DNA of 64,000 bases, taken from assembly GCF_000970085.1 (NCBI RefSeq), contig NZ_CP009506.1:1178001-1242000 (forward strand). The letters are read 5' to 3'. Positions within the stretch are counted from its first letter, which is position 1; each line of letters starts with the position of its first letter. The notes below the pieces were generated by a model. The model did no database searches, was not told the DNA's origin, and was given only the letters and a program-made list of their open reading frames with translations. This stretch comes from Methanosarcina siciliae T4/M. Its GTDB lineage: Archaea; Halobacteriota; Methanosarcinia; Methanosarcinales; Methanosarcinaceae. Shown here in pieces: positions 45,735 to 53,866 of the stretch. A program made the position numbers and the translations under genes.

Positions 45735-46517
45735 TCAAACAATGGATATGTTTCTTGTAAAATAAAAAAGTGCAAGAGCTGAAAGGAAGTAGGCAGAGGT
45801 TAGCAGCAGTTCTATTGCCCCTACAGGTCTGTGTACTTCAAAGAGAGTCATTTTTCCATCGTAGCACCTGGAATTCATGGCAAGGAAGAGTTTGTCTCCC
45901 TGCTCCCAGGAGCGGACAAAGAGAGTACTTGCCAGCATTCCCATTGAATGGATAGAACGCCTGAAGTTCGAATATCCGAGTCTTACGGTCTGAGCATACC
46001 TTATTGAAAGGGCCATTTCCAGGAAGACAAAGATGTACCGGTAAATCAGCATGGAAAGTTCTATGAGAGATTCCGGAAGCCTGGTAGCCTTTAGCACGGC
46101 AAAGAGTTCTATCATGGGCGTTGTAAGTGCAAGGAAGTAGAGGCAGCACATCCCGCTTATAGACCTTGAAAGTACCAGCAGGGCAAGCTCGAGTCCATCT
46201 GCCCTTATCGAGAGAGGATAACCGGCGAGTTTGAAAGATAGAAGTTCCTGCCCTGATCCTGAAAAGAAGGCAATAATAATCACACCCGTAAGAGCAAAAC
46301 CCAGAGGGGCAAGCAGGAGTTTCAGGTATAATTTAAGGGGAGCCCTGCCGAGGACAAGGGTTGTAAAGCTCATGCATAAGGCTATGAAAAGAGGAGTGAT
46401 AGGGGATGTTGATGAAACTCCCACAAGCAATCCGAAAAGAACTATTGACAGCTTCAACCAGTTATTTCGTTCCCTCAAAGGGCTCATGAGGGCATAATCA
46501 TCAAGGATATTTGTCAT
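45735..46517 (-). CDS. cbiQ: Cobalt/nickel ECF transporter transmembrane protein CbiQ
   Basis: 260 residues from ATG 46517 (MTNILDDYALMSPLRERN); a longer frame to 46550 lacks homology. It has five to six hydrophobic segments. The coupling helices that contact CbiO are in the cytoplasmic region RYAQTVRLGYSNFRRSIHSMG and the conserved LFVRSWEQGDKLFLAMNSRCYDG, split in two parts. It is the T component of the cbiMNQO operon. Confidence 0.9.
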   Translation of the reverse strand: MTNILDDYALMSPLRERNNWLKLSIVLFGLLVGVSSTSPITPLFIALCMSFTTLVLGRAPLKLYLKLLLAPLGFALTGVIIIAFFSGSGQELLSFKLAGYPLSIRADGLELALLVLSRSISGMCCLYFLALTTPMIELFAVLKATRLPESLIELSMLIYRYIFVFLEMALSIRYAQTVRLGYSNFRRSIHSMGMLASTLFVRSWEQGDKLFLAMNSRCYDGKMTLFEVHRPVGAIELLLTSAYFLSALALFYFTRNISIV

Positions 46518-46632
46518 GTGGGAAACCTGCAGATAGGTAGGTGAAAGCAAAAATCAAGGATTAAAAATAAAAGGCAAAAGATAAAAACTTTCCTCCCGGA
46601 TAGGAAGGAAAGCAAAAATGGCAAAGAAGAGA

Positions 46633-46974
46633 TTAAAGAGAGTGCTTCTCACTCTCGAGTTTTTTTTTCCCTTTATATCCAAGCTCGTTCTCATACTGGT
46701 TTTTGGCCTTGTAGTAGCCGAGGAAGTAACCGATGATCGATGCTCCAATAGCTGCCTGAAGACCGAAAAGGAGGCTTTCTATTTCCCCGCTTGGAGGCTC
46801 CCAGATAGGTTCTGCAATTGGTTCGTAGGTTCCGCCGGTGATGTCATTTATCACGTTTTCGGCTTCTCCGTCAGCCCCTCCATATTCGGCATCTGTTGTG
46901 GATGACATATAAAGGAACTGGGCTGTGAAGATAAGAATAATTGCAAGTACAATAAGTTCCAGTTTTCTACTCAT
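46633..46974 (-). CDS. cbiN: Cobalt/nickel transporter auxiliary protein CbiN
   Basis: 113 residues with an N-terminal membrane helix (LIVLAIILIFTAQFLYM), an exported loop starting GGADGEAENVI that resembles the CbiN loop, and a C-terminal helix (LQAAIGASIIGYFLGYY). CbiN supports metal insertion into CbiM. Start overlaps the cbiM stop by 4 bp, and there is about a 115-bp gap to cbiQ. Confidence 0.85.
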   Translation of the reverse strand: MSRKLELIVLAIILIFTAQFLYMSSTTDAEYGGADGEAENVINDITGGTYEPIAEPIWEPPSGEIESLLFGLQAAIGASIIGYFLGYYKAKNQYENELGYKGKKKLESEKHSL

Positions 46975-47678
46975 GAGGAAATCCCTCTCAGTTTTCTTAC
47001 TACCGAATCTTCAATGACTTTCATTTCGACCAGGATATCACTCTTAACGTTGATGACATACTTGAAGAGAAGGGCACTGACAGCTCCTTCCATGATTGCA
47101 AGAGGTACCTGAGTAACTGCAAAGACTACGGCAAATTTTTCAAAAGAACTCATAAAGCCCGCAAAGGTGAGTGCTCCTCCCGCAGGATACGCAAGAGCAA
47201 GTTCAACGGATGTAGTCACATAAGTTGCCCAGTCCCCAAAAGCCGCAGCAAGGAAAACCACAAGATAGAAATTGAGATTTGCTTTCATTCCTGCTTTATA
47301 GATCAGATATGCCACCACAGGGCCCACTATGCCCATAGAAAAGACATTTGCTCCAAGGGTTGTAAGTCCTCCGTGTGCGAGGAAAATTGCCTGATAAATA
47401 AGTACGATGGTTCCGAGAACTGCGGTGATTGCCGGCCCGAACATAATTGCTGCAACCCCCGTGCCTGTGGGGTGAGAACAGCTTCCGGTTACCGAAGGCA
47501 GTTTAAGGGAAGATAACACGAAAATAAATGCACCCGCGACAGCAAGAAGAGGCAGTACTTCGCGTTTTTCTTTAATCAGATTGTTCATTTTATAAATGCC
47601 AAATGCGATCACTGGTATTGATACTACAAACCATAGTTGCCACCATGGAGTCGGTAAAAAACCTTCCATTATATGCAT
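46971..47678 (-). CDS. cbiM: Cobalt/nickel ECF transporter substrate-binding protein CbiM
   Basis: 235-residue membrane protein beginning MHIMEGFLPTPWWQ. The N-terminal Met-His-Ile-Met form is the conserved metal-binding feature of CbiM/NikM. Also visible are SVTGSCSHPTGTGVAAIMFGP and a TTLGANVFSMGIVGP helix. It is the substrate-specific S component. The sequence alone does not distinguish cobalt from nickel. First gene of the cbiMNQO operon. Confidence 0.94.
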   Translation of the reverse strand: MHIMEGFLPTPWWQLWFVVSIPVIAFGIYKMNNLIKEKREVLPLLAVAGAFIFVLSSLKLPSVTGSCSHPTGTGVAAIMFGPAITAVLGTIVLIYQAIFLAHGGLTTLGANVFSMGIVGPVVAYLIYKAGMKANLNFYLVVFLAAAFGDWATYVTTSVELALAYPAGGALTFAGFMSSFEKFAVVFAVTQVPLAIMEGAVSALLFKYVINVKSDILVEMKVIEDSVVRKLRGISS

Positions 47679-48370
47679 AAGATCACCGTAAGATTATCAA
47701 GTAAATATTACTGATATTAAGTAAAATTAGATTGAGTTATTGAATACATAAAGATTACGGTGTGGCAGAAGCAGATGCATGAGAGCCTGTAAAATTAGTT
47801 GAAACGTAAAAAGGTTCTCAAAACTGGGAGTACAAAGAACAAAACAAGCAAACTTGAATCAAAAGGAAGTATAATTCAAGAATTCAAGAAACCGATTAAA
47901 CAGAATATGCAATAAAAATAAGAGAAATAAATATAAATTTATATATATTTAAAAAATAGAACAGAGGTCCCGGGAATTTCAGAATTAAAAAATGATAAGT
48001 GTGAAAAATAGAAAGTAAAGTTGTGTAAATGTCAGAGAAACCAGAGGAAAAAGAAACAAAATGAAAAAAATAAAAAAATGGAGGTTATAGCCGCAGATAT
48101 ATTCCGTTTTAAGACCCGGAAGATAGGTCAGAATGGCAAGCAAAGCAAATAAAAATCAACTTAAATTGCTTTAGCAAAAAGATATTGTACCCAAAGTTAT
48201 ATAAGTATATCCATTTGGTTCCTTTAGAGAAAAAATCTTGCAACAAGATAGTCAGAGAGGGTATACTGTGGAAGAAAAATAAGAAGATTTAAATGTGAAA
48301 TATAGTTAAATAAGGAAAGTTCACCTGCAATAGGAAGAAAACCAAGGCAAAAAAGAAAAAAACTAAAACT
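47679..48370. other. Region upstream of cbiM without a gene
   Basis: About 690 bp, very AT-rich. It contains the cbiM promoter region, with palindromic AAATATAAATTTATATATATTT near 47930-47952. I looked for a cobalamin-riboswitch B12 box and did not find one. No ORF is credible. Confidence 0.45.
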
Positions 48371-48400
48371 AAAAAACCCGGATTTAAAAAGCTCCGGGTT
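48371..48400 (-). terminator. Hairpin terminator downstream of the DedA-like gene
   Basis: AACCCGGA-10-TCCGGGTT is a perfect 8-bp stem. On the minus strand it is followed by TTTTTTAG and further T runs. It lies about 48 bp after the stop codon of the DedA-like gene, on its strand. Confidence 0.7.
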
Positions 48401-48447
48401 GCCCGCAGAAAAAGCAATAAATACAATTTACTGGTGATTTAAGGACC

Positions 48448-48909
48448 TTAAAATCCACCATTAAAAAACACTACCGAATAAGCAAGTACTAAGTAACGCC
48501 CGAATTTTCCCAGGAAAACAAGGATTGAAAAAGGCCTGAAAGAAAGCTGCATAAGCCCTGCAACCATGGTAATCGCGTCCCCTATACCCGGAACCCAGGT
48601 GAAAAGAAGGGTATAGACCCCATATTTGTTAAAGAGCCTTTCACTTTTCTCTAGCTTTTCAGGGGAAGGAGAAAGATACCTTTCGAGTACATTTCTCCCT
48701 TTTAAACCCAGATAGTAAGTAGTACACGACCCTAGAAAGTTGCCAATGGTAGCTACCATAACCACGGCAAAAGGGCTAAACCCCTGGTAAACAAGGGCGA
48801 TAACAAGAGCCTCCGACCCGAGAGGCAAAACCGTAGAAGCCAGAAAACTCAGGACGAAAAGATGCAGGTAACCGTAGTCAATAATAAAGGCCGTCAGGGA
48901 TTCAAGCAT
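48448..48909 (-). CDS. DedA/YqaA-like (SNARE-associated, VTT) membrane protein
   Basis: 153 residues from ATG 48909 (MLESLTAFIIDYGYLHL); an ATG ten codons upstream (48939) is possible. Family features are FLASTVLPLGSEALVIAL, the glycine-rich TIGNFLGSCTTYYLG with the re-entrant helix, and FTWVPGIGDAITMVAGLM. Four to five hydrophobic segments. These proteins are implicated in lipid flipping and membrane homeostasis. Single gene. Confidence 0.85.
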   Translation of the reverse strand: MLESLTAFIIDYGYLHLFVLSFLASTVLPLGSEALVIALVYQGFSPFAVVMVATIGNFLGSCTTYYLGLKGRNVLERYLSPSPEKLEKSERLFNKYGVYTLLFTWVPGIGDAITMVAGLMQLSFRPFSILVFLGKFGRYLVLAYSVVFFNGGF

Positions 48910-49140
48910 TTTATCCTTACCATCCAGGGAAGCTCGCATCTTATCTGAGTTTTAATGATTTTTATTTGAGTTTTTATCTGAGTTATCTAATATCCTCTCT
49001 TTTACATTCCTGCTCGTATCTTATTTATATTATTTTATGATAAGGTTTGAAGTGAGAAATATGCAGAATTTTGTTACCGTCTGGGTGACAGTATATTCTC
49101 CTGGTTTACTGTGTTTACTGTATGTGTGTACAGGATTCTG

Positions 49141-49305
49141 TTAGGTTGAAGATGTTCCGTCTCCAAAGTCAGCAACAGGAAGGGAAGTCGAACTTGAAAC
49201 AATTATGTAATTCGACTTCCTGACCTTATCACTTCCTTGATCATTCTTAATTTTCAAGCTAACAGTGTATTCTCCTGTTTCACCGTATGTGTGTACAGAA
49301 TTTTG
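49141..49305 (-). pseudogene. PKD-domain remnant downstream of surface-protein unit 1
   Basis: Minus strand, 54 open codons between stops reading QNSVHTYGETGEYTVSLKIK, then NDQGSDKVRKSNYIIVSS, and ending in TAA. It is the C-terminal half of a PKD repeat: Y-G-E-T-G-E-Y-T-V matches the family pattern Y..aGtYtV. There is no start codon or signal peptide. It is probably the tail of a deleted surface protein. Confidence 0.65.
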
Positions 49306-49345
49306 TTAGTTTTCTCCATTTTCCCTTAAGTTCTTTCAGCTTTTC

Positions 49346-52300
49346 TTATATCATTGCAAACATATCCACTACATCATCAAAGTCTATCCTTCCGTTTGCG
49401 TTGAAGTCGAAATACTCCACTGGCATGTTTTCCTCTATCCAGTCCATGTTGTGGAAGTAAGCCACTATATCCACGAAACTGAACTCCCCGTTTCCGGTGA
49501 GGTCTTCATAAAGCCCGTCCCCGTCAAGGTCCTTAGGAGCATATTCCTGATCAGGCAGGGGCGACAGAAGAGTCACTTCGATTTTCCCTGTTAAAAGGGA
49601 TGGTTCTATAGTTTCTCCTGAATCGTCATCCAGACGGGAAACTCCTACAGAAAGGTTAGCATATCCTGCTTCTTTTCCCGAAATCGTGAGAGTTGCAAGC
49701 ACAACATCTGCCTCTCCTGCCTGTACGGCATCTTCTCCGTCAACAGCCTTCAGGTAGATAGAAGTCCCGGGCAGGGAAGAGTTTTCAGTAATCAGAGCCC
49801 ATGAGGGATACTCGATGTAGATTATCTCGGCAACAGCCGGGTCGTCAAAAGCAATGGTCAGGTTGTAGCCTGAGAACCCTGCAGGGAAATTACTGGCAAC
49901 GATATTTACTTCAGTAGATTCGTTTTCTGCAACTGAGGAACTTTCAGGGTCGAAAGAGAGAGTAAACGTTGACCCCGAATACTCAGAAACTTCGATGTAA
50001 TCAGTCTTTAGCTCGGAATCGGTACCGTTTGCATTCGCAACCGTAAGGTTGACAGTGTAAGTGCCGGCTGAAACATATGTATACGAGGGGTTCTGCTCAG
50101 TAGAATCCACAGTTCCGTCGTTATCAAAGTCCCATTCCCAGGTATCCGGAGATCTGGTGGACAGGTCGGTGAAATTCACAATCAGAGGTCCGATTCCTGA
50201 TGTCACGTCGGCTTCGAAGTCCGCCACCGGTGCCACTGCCAGCGGGTAACAGGCGACGCCGTTCCACATCGGTGTGGTGAAGCCGGTGGCACCTTCGTAG
50301 TAGTACACCACCAGGTCGGGACATCCAGACGCCCAGCTGCTGCTCACAGAATCAGGAGCATTGCCCGTGAACATCACAGAGGTAAGGGCGGTGCAGTCGC
50401 GGAACATACTGCTGCCGATGCTGGTGACACTGTTCGGGATGGTTACCGATGTCAGAGCGCTGCAGTCCTGAAACGCACTACTGCCGACGCTGGTGACATT
50501 GTTTCCGATGGTCACCGAGGTAAGATAGGTGCAGCCATAGAACGCATAGGTGCCGATGGTGGTGACGCTGTCCGGGATGGTCACCGAAGTAAGGGCGGTG
50601 CAGCCGCGGAACGCATAGGTGCCGATGGTGGTGACATTGTTTCCGATGGTCACAGAAGTCAGGGAGGTGCAGCCGTAGAACGCGCTGTCGCCGATGGTGG
50701 TGACTCCGCTGCCGATAGTCACTGTTGTCAGTCCGGAGCAACTTAGAAACGCGTAGTCACTTATGCTGGTAACGCTGTCCGGGATGGTCGCCGAGGTGAT
50801 GTTGGTATTGCTCTTAAACGCACTGGCGCCGATGGTGGTGACAGGCATGCCCTTGATCGTGCTCGGTATGACGATATCACCGCCCGAACCAATGTAACCG
50901 GTTATGGTCACCGAGGTGCCGTCGGAGATATAGGTAAAGTTATCGACCGGTTCGACTATGGTGATGTAGTCGGTCTTGACCTCACTGTTGCTGCCCCAGG
51001 GGTTGCTGACATTCAGCCTGACCGAATATGTACCCGGCACATCGTAGGTGTAACTGGGGTTCTTCATCGTGCTGTCCACCGTACCGTTATTGTCGAAGTC
51101 CCAGGCGAACGTGTTCGCTCCCACACCCGTATAGGTGAACTCTACCGTGAGCGGTGCGCTGCCATAGACGATGTTCGAGCTGAAATTGCCGGTCGCGGCG
51201 ACGAGAGCAGGGTAGCACGGAACACCATTCCACAGCGGGGTTGTGAAGCCGGTAGCCCCTTCGTAGTAGTAGACTGCTATATTAGGGCAATTATAATTCC
51301 AGTACGTGGCTACCGTCGGCGCGTTGCCCTCGAACACCATGACAATCGGGGCACTGCAGTCGAGGAACGCAAGTCTCCCGATACTGGTGACGCTGTCCGG
51401 TATGGTTACAGAACCTGTCTGTCCAGAGGGACATTGTATCAGCGTTGTGATGGCCTTGTTGTACAGGATACCATCGATGCTGGCGTACACACTGTTATCG
51501 GTATCGACATCGATTGCGGCCAGAGCAGAGCAACCAGAGAACGCATTCTCACCTATGCTGGTGACTCCGCTGCCGATGGTTACTGCTGTCAGTCCAGAGC
51601 AGCCACTGAACGCATAGCTTGGGATGCTGGTGACGCTGTCCGGGATGGTCACTGTTGTCAGTCCAGAGCAGTCGCGGAACGCATAGTAGCCGATGCTGGT
51701 TACATTGTTTCCGATGGTCACAGAGGCAAGGGCGGTGCAGCCACGGAACGCACTGGCATCAATGCTGGTGACGCTGTCCGGGATGGTTACAGTTGCCAGT
51801 CCGGAGCAGCCGTAGAACGCATAGGTGCCGATGCTGGTGACACCGTCCGGAATGGTCACAGAGGTAAGACCGGTGCAGCCAGAGAACGCAGAGACATCAA
51901 TGCTGGTGACGCTGTCCGGGATGGATACAGAACCGGTTTTTCCTGACGGACATAGTATCAAAGTTGTGATGTCCTTGTTGTACAGGATTCCGTCGATGCT
52001 GGCGTACACACTGTTATCGGTATCGACATCGATTGCAGTCAGAGCAGAGCAAGCAGTGAACGCATAGGTGCCGATGCTGGTGACACTGTCCGGAATAGTC
52101 ACAGAGGTAAGACCGGTGCAACCATAGAACGCAACCCTTTCGATTGTGGTGACGCAGTCCGGCACGGATATGGAACCGGTCTTTCCTAACGGACATCGTA
52201 TTAAAGTTGTGGCGTCTTTGCTGTACAAGATTCCGTCGATGCTAGTGTACACACTGTTATCGGCATCAACATCGATAGAAATCAGAGCAGAGCAATCAGA

Positions 52301-53821
52301 GAACACAAAACTGCTGCTGCTCGTAACCCCGCCGATGCTCGCAACCCCGCTGCCGATGGTAACTATTGTCAGTCCGGAGCAGCCGCAGAACGCGCTGTCG
52401 CCGATGGTGGTGACGCTGTCCGGGATGGTTACAGTTGTCAGAGCGGAGCAATCCTGGAACGCGCTGGTGCCGATGGTAGTGACGCCGCTACCGATTGTCA
52501 CTGTGGTCAGAGCGGAGCAATCCTGGAACGCGCTGGTGCCGATGGTAGTGACGCCGCTACCGATTGTCACTGTGGTCAGAGCGGAGCAATCCTGGAACGC
52601 GCTGGTGCCGATGGTTGTGATGCTGTCCGGGATGCTCACCGTTGTCAGAGCGGAGCAAACCTGGAACGCACTGGTGCCGATGGTTGTGACGCTGTCCGGG
52701 ATGGTTACAGTTGTCAGGGCAGAGCAGCCGTAAAACGCGCTGGTGCCGATAGTAGTAACAGGCAGTCCCTCGATCTCCGCGGGTATGAGGACAATATCAT
52801 CCGACCCTATGTATTTAGTGATGGTGATAGAGCTGCCGTCACTGGTATAGGTAAAATCACTGGCAGGAGAGGCCTGCTCTTTCACGGTGATGTAGTCGCT
52901 CTTAACTTCGTCACCGCTTCCTGCAGGGTTGCTCACCGTCAGATTAACGGTGTATGTTCCCGCGGTCGTATATGTGTAGCTCGGATTCTGCATCGTACTG
53001 TCAATTGTACCGTCATTGTCGAAGTCCCACTGCCAGGAGGTCGGAGAGTTCGTAGACAGGTCAGTGAACTGCACGCTGCATCCTATTAAAGTGGCCACCG
53101 GATCAGCTGAGAAATCAGCCATCGGAGGCAAATTTTCCACTGAGGTCAGATTGACCCTGGTGACAGTATCCGAAGCCACCAGGTTAGCGGCAGTCATAGT
53201 CACTGTATAGTTACCAGCGGCATTATATGTCCAGGAGGGATTCTGCTCGTACGAGTCGATTATGCCATCGGACTCGAAGTCCCAGGCCCAGCTGATCGGT
53301 CCGTTGGTGGTAAGGTCAGTGAACTGCACGGTCAGCGGAGCGGGGCCGCTGGTCACATCAACGGAGAAATCGGCTACCGGTGAGTCCGGCAGGACGGAGA
53401 CGATGTAATCGGCCTTGGTTTCGGTGCTCGATCCGCCGGTGTTGGATACCGTCAATGAGACGTTGTATGTGCCGGCAGCCTCGTAGGTGAACGAGGGGTT
53501 CTGTAAAGTTGAGTCCACAATCCCATCGTTATCGAAATCCCAGGCATAGTCAAGTATTATTACACCAGTGCTCTCATCATAGAACTGTACCGTAAGCGGT
53601 GCGATCCCGGAGGTCACATCGGCGGTGAAGTTAGCCACTGGTGCACTAACCACACCAATGTTGATGACGCCAACCGCCTCCAGGTCTAATCCGCCTGAAC
53701 CCCAGGTCACCCAGGCATCATAGATGGGGTTGCCCTGGGAGTCCTTGAAGTCCCCGCTGCCCGGGATATCCACAATGCGGACGTAGTTGATGGAGTTAAG
53801 GTCCACACTCCCATTCAGCAC
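49346..53821 (-). CDS. Surface protein unit 1, ORF 2: PKD / BspA-LRR / cohesin / dockerin
   Basis: 1491 residues from GTG 53821, with no signal peptide or ribosome-binding site of its own. It is in exactly the same frame as ORF 1 (53864-54898), separated only by one UGA and 14 codons (GTPFDLSTLAQAPE). Order: end of the ORF 1 surface domain; three PKD domains (about 55-325); a large block of 23-residue BspA-type leucine-rich repeats (consensus LTTVTIPDSVTTIGTSAF); a fourth PKD; a second LRR block; a fifth PKD; a cohesin-like domain; and a C-terminal dockerin with two calcium loops (DLDGDGLYEDLTGNGE, FDFNANGRIDFDD). It has no transmembrane anchor. It was probably translated as one 1850-residue exported protein with ORF 1. 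GC content of the LRR part is visibly higher than that of the flanks. Confidence 0.85.
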   Translation of the reverse strand: MLNGSVDLNSINYVRIVDIPGSGDFKDSQGNPIYDAWVTWGSGGLDLEAVGVINIGVVSAPVANFTADVTSGIAPLTVQFYDESTGVIILDYAWDFDNDGIVDSTLQNPSFTYEAAGTYNVSLTVSNTGGSSTETKADYIVSVLPDSPVADFSVDVTSGPAPLTVQFTDLTTNGPISWAWDFESDGIIDSYEQNPSWTYNAAGNYTVTMTAANLVASDTVTRVNLTSVENLPPMADFSADPVATLIGCSVQFTDLSTNSPTSWQWDFDNDGTIDSTMQNPSYTYTTAGTYTVNLTVSNPAGSGDEVKSDYITVKEQASPASDFTYTSDGSSITITKYIGSDDIVLIPAEIEGLPVTTIGTSAFYGCSALTTVTIPDSVTTIGTSAFQVCSALTTVSIPDSITTIGTSAFQDCSALTTVTIGSGVTTIGTSAFQDCSALTTVTIGSGVTTIGTSAFQDCSALTTVTIPDSVTTIGDSAFCGCSGLTIVTIGSGVASIGGVTSSSSFVFSDCSALISIDVDADNSVYTSIDGILYSKDATTLIRCPLGKTGSISVPDCVTTIERVAFYGCTGLTSVTIPDSVTSIGTYAFTACSALTAIDVDTDNSVYASIDGILYNKDITTLILCPSGKTGSVSIPDSVTSIDVSAFSGCTGLTSVTIPDGVTSIGTYAFYGCSGLATVTIPDSVTSIDASAFRGCTALASVTIGNNVTSIGYYAFRDCSGLTTVTIPDSVTSIPSYAFSGCSGLTAVTIGSGVTSIGENAFSGCSALAAIDVDTDNSVYASIDGILYNKAITTLIQCPSGQTGSVTIPDSVTSIGRLAFLDCSAPIVMVFEGNAPTVATYWNYNCPNIAVYYYEGATGFTTPLWNGVPCYPALVAATGNFSSNIVYGSAPLTVEFTYTGVGANTFAWDFDNNGTVDSTMKNPSYTYDVPGTYSVRLNVSNPWGSNSEVKTDYITIVEPVDNFTYISDGTSVTITGYIGSGGDIVIPSTIKGMPVTTIGASAFKSNTNITSATIPDSVTSISDYAFLSCSGLTTVTIGSGVTTIGDSAFYGCTSLTSVTIGNNVTTIGTYAFRGCTALTSVTIPDSVTTIGTYAFYGCTYLTSVTIGNNVTSVGSSAFQDCSALTSVTIPNSVTSIGSSMFRDCTALTSVMFTGNAPDSVSSSWASGCPDLVVYYYEGATGFTTPMWNGVACYPLAVAPVADFEADVTSGIGPLIVNFTDLSTRSPDTWEWDFDNDGTVDSTEQNPSYTYVSAGTYTVNLTVANANGTDSELKTDYIEVSEYSGSTFTLSFDPESSSVAENESTEVNIVASNFPAGFSGYNLTIAFDDPAVAEIIYIEYPSWALITENSSLPGTSIYLKAVDGEDAVQAGEADVVLATLTISGKEAGYANLSVGVSRLDDDSGETIEPSLLTGKIEVTLLSPLPDQEYAPKDLDGDGLYEDLTGNGEFSFVDIVAYFHNMDWIEENMPVEYFDFNANGRIDFDDVVDMFAMI
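52441..52620 (-). repeat. Perfect 69-bp tandem repeats inside the LRR block of unit 1
   Basis: Two identical 69-bp units (52441-52509 and 52510-52578) and an identical start of a third, each coding one 23-residue LRR. Identity at all codon positions indicates very recent slippage or conversion. Repeat number is likely to vary between strains. Confidence 0.85.
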
Positions 53822-53863
53822 TTCGGGTGCCTGCGCAAGGGTGCTCAGGTCGAAGGGCGTGCC

Positions 53864-53866
53864 TCA
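53864..53866 (-). other. In-frame UGA joining ORF 1 and ORF 2 of unit 1
   Basis: Codon order on the minus strand is Tyr-Gly-Asp-Ser-UGA-Gly-Thr-Pro-Phe-Asp-Leu. Both sides belong to one recognisable surface domain (NLAGKHVNAYG before, TPFDLSTLA after). The identical codon and context occur in unit 2. Methanosarcina reads UAG as pyrrolysine and is not known to use selenocysteine, so UGA decoding here would be new. Confidence 0.9.

Noticed and set aside
47679..48370. Cobalamin riboswitch upstream of cbiM
   Set aside because: No B12-box-like sequence or matching fold was found on the minus strand.
51434..52733. Long plus-strand frames across the LRR blocks
   Set aside because: They are mirror frames of the 23-codon sense repeats and carry the same periodicity; no ribosome sites.
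53864..53866. Selenocysteine or pyrrolysine codon
   Set aside because: Pyrrolysine uses UAG, not UGA, and Methanosarcina is not known to carry selenocysteine machinery; the flanking residues do not resemble known selenoprotein active sites.
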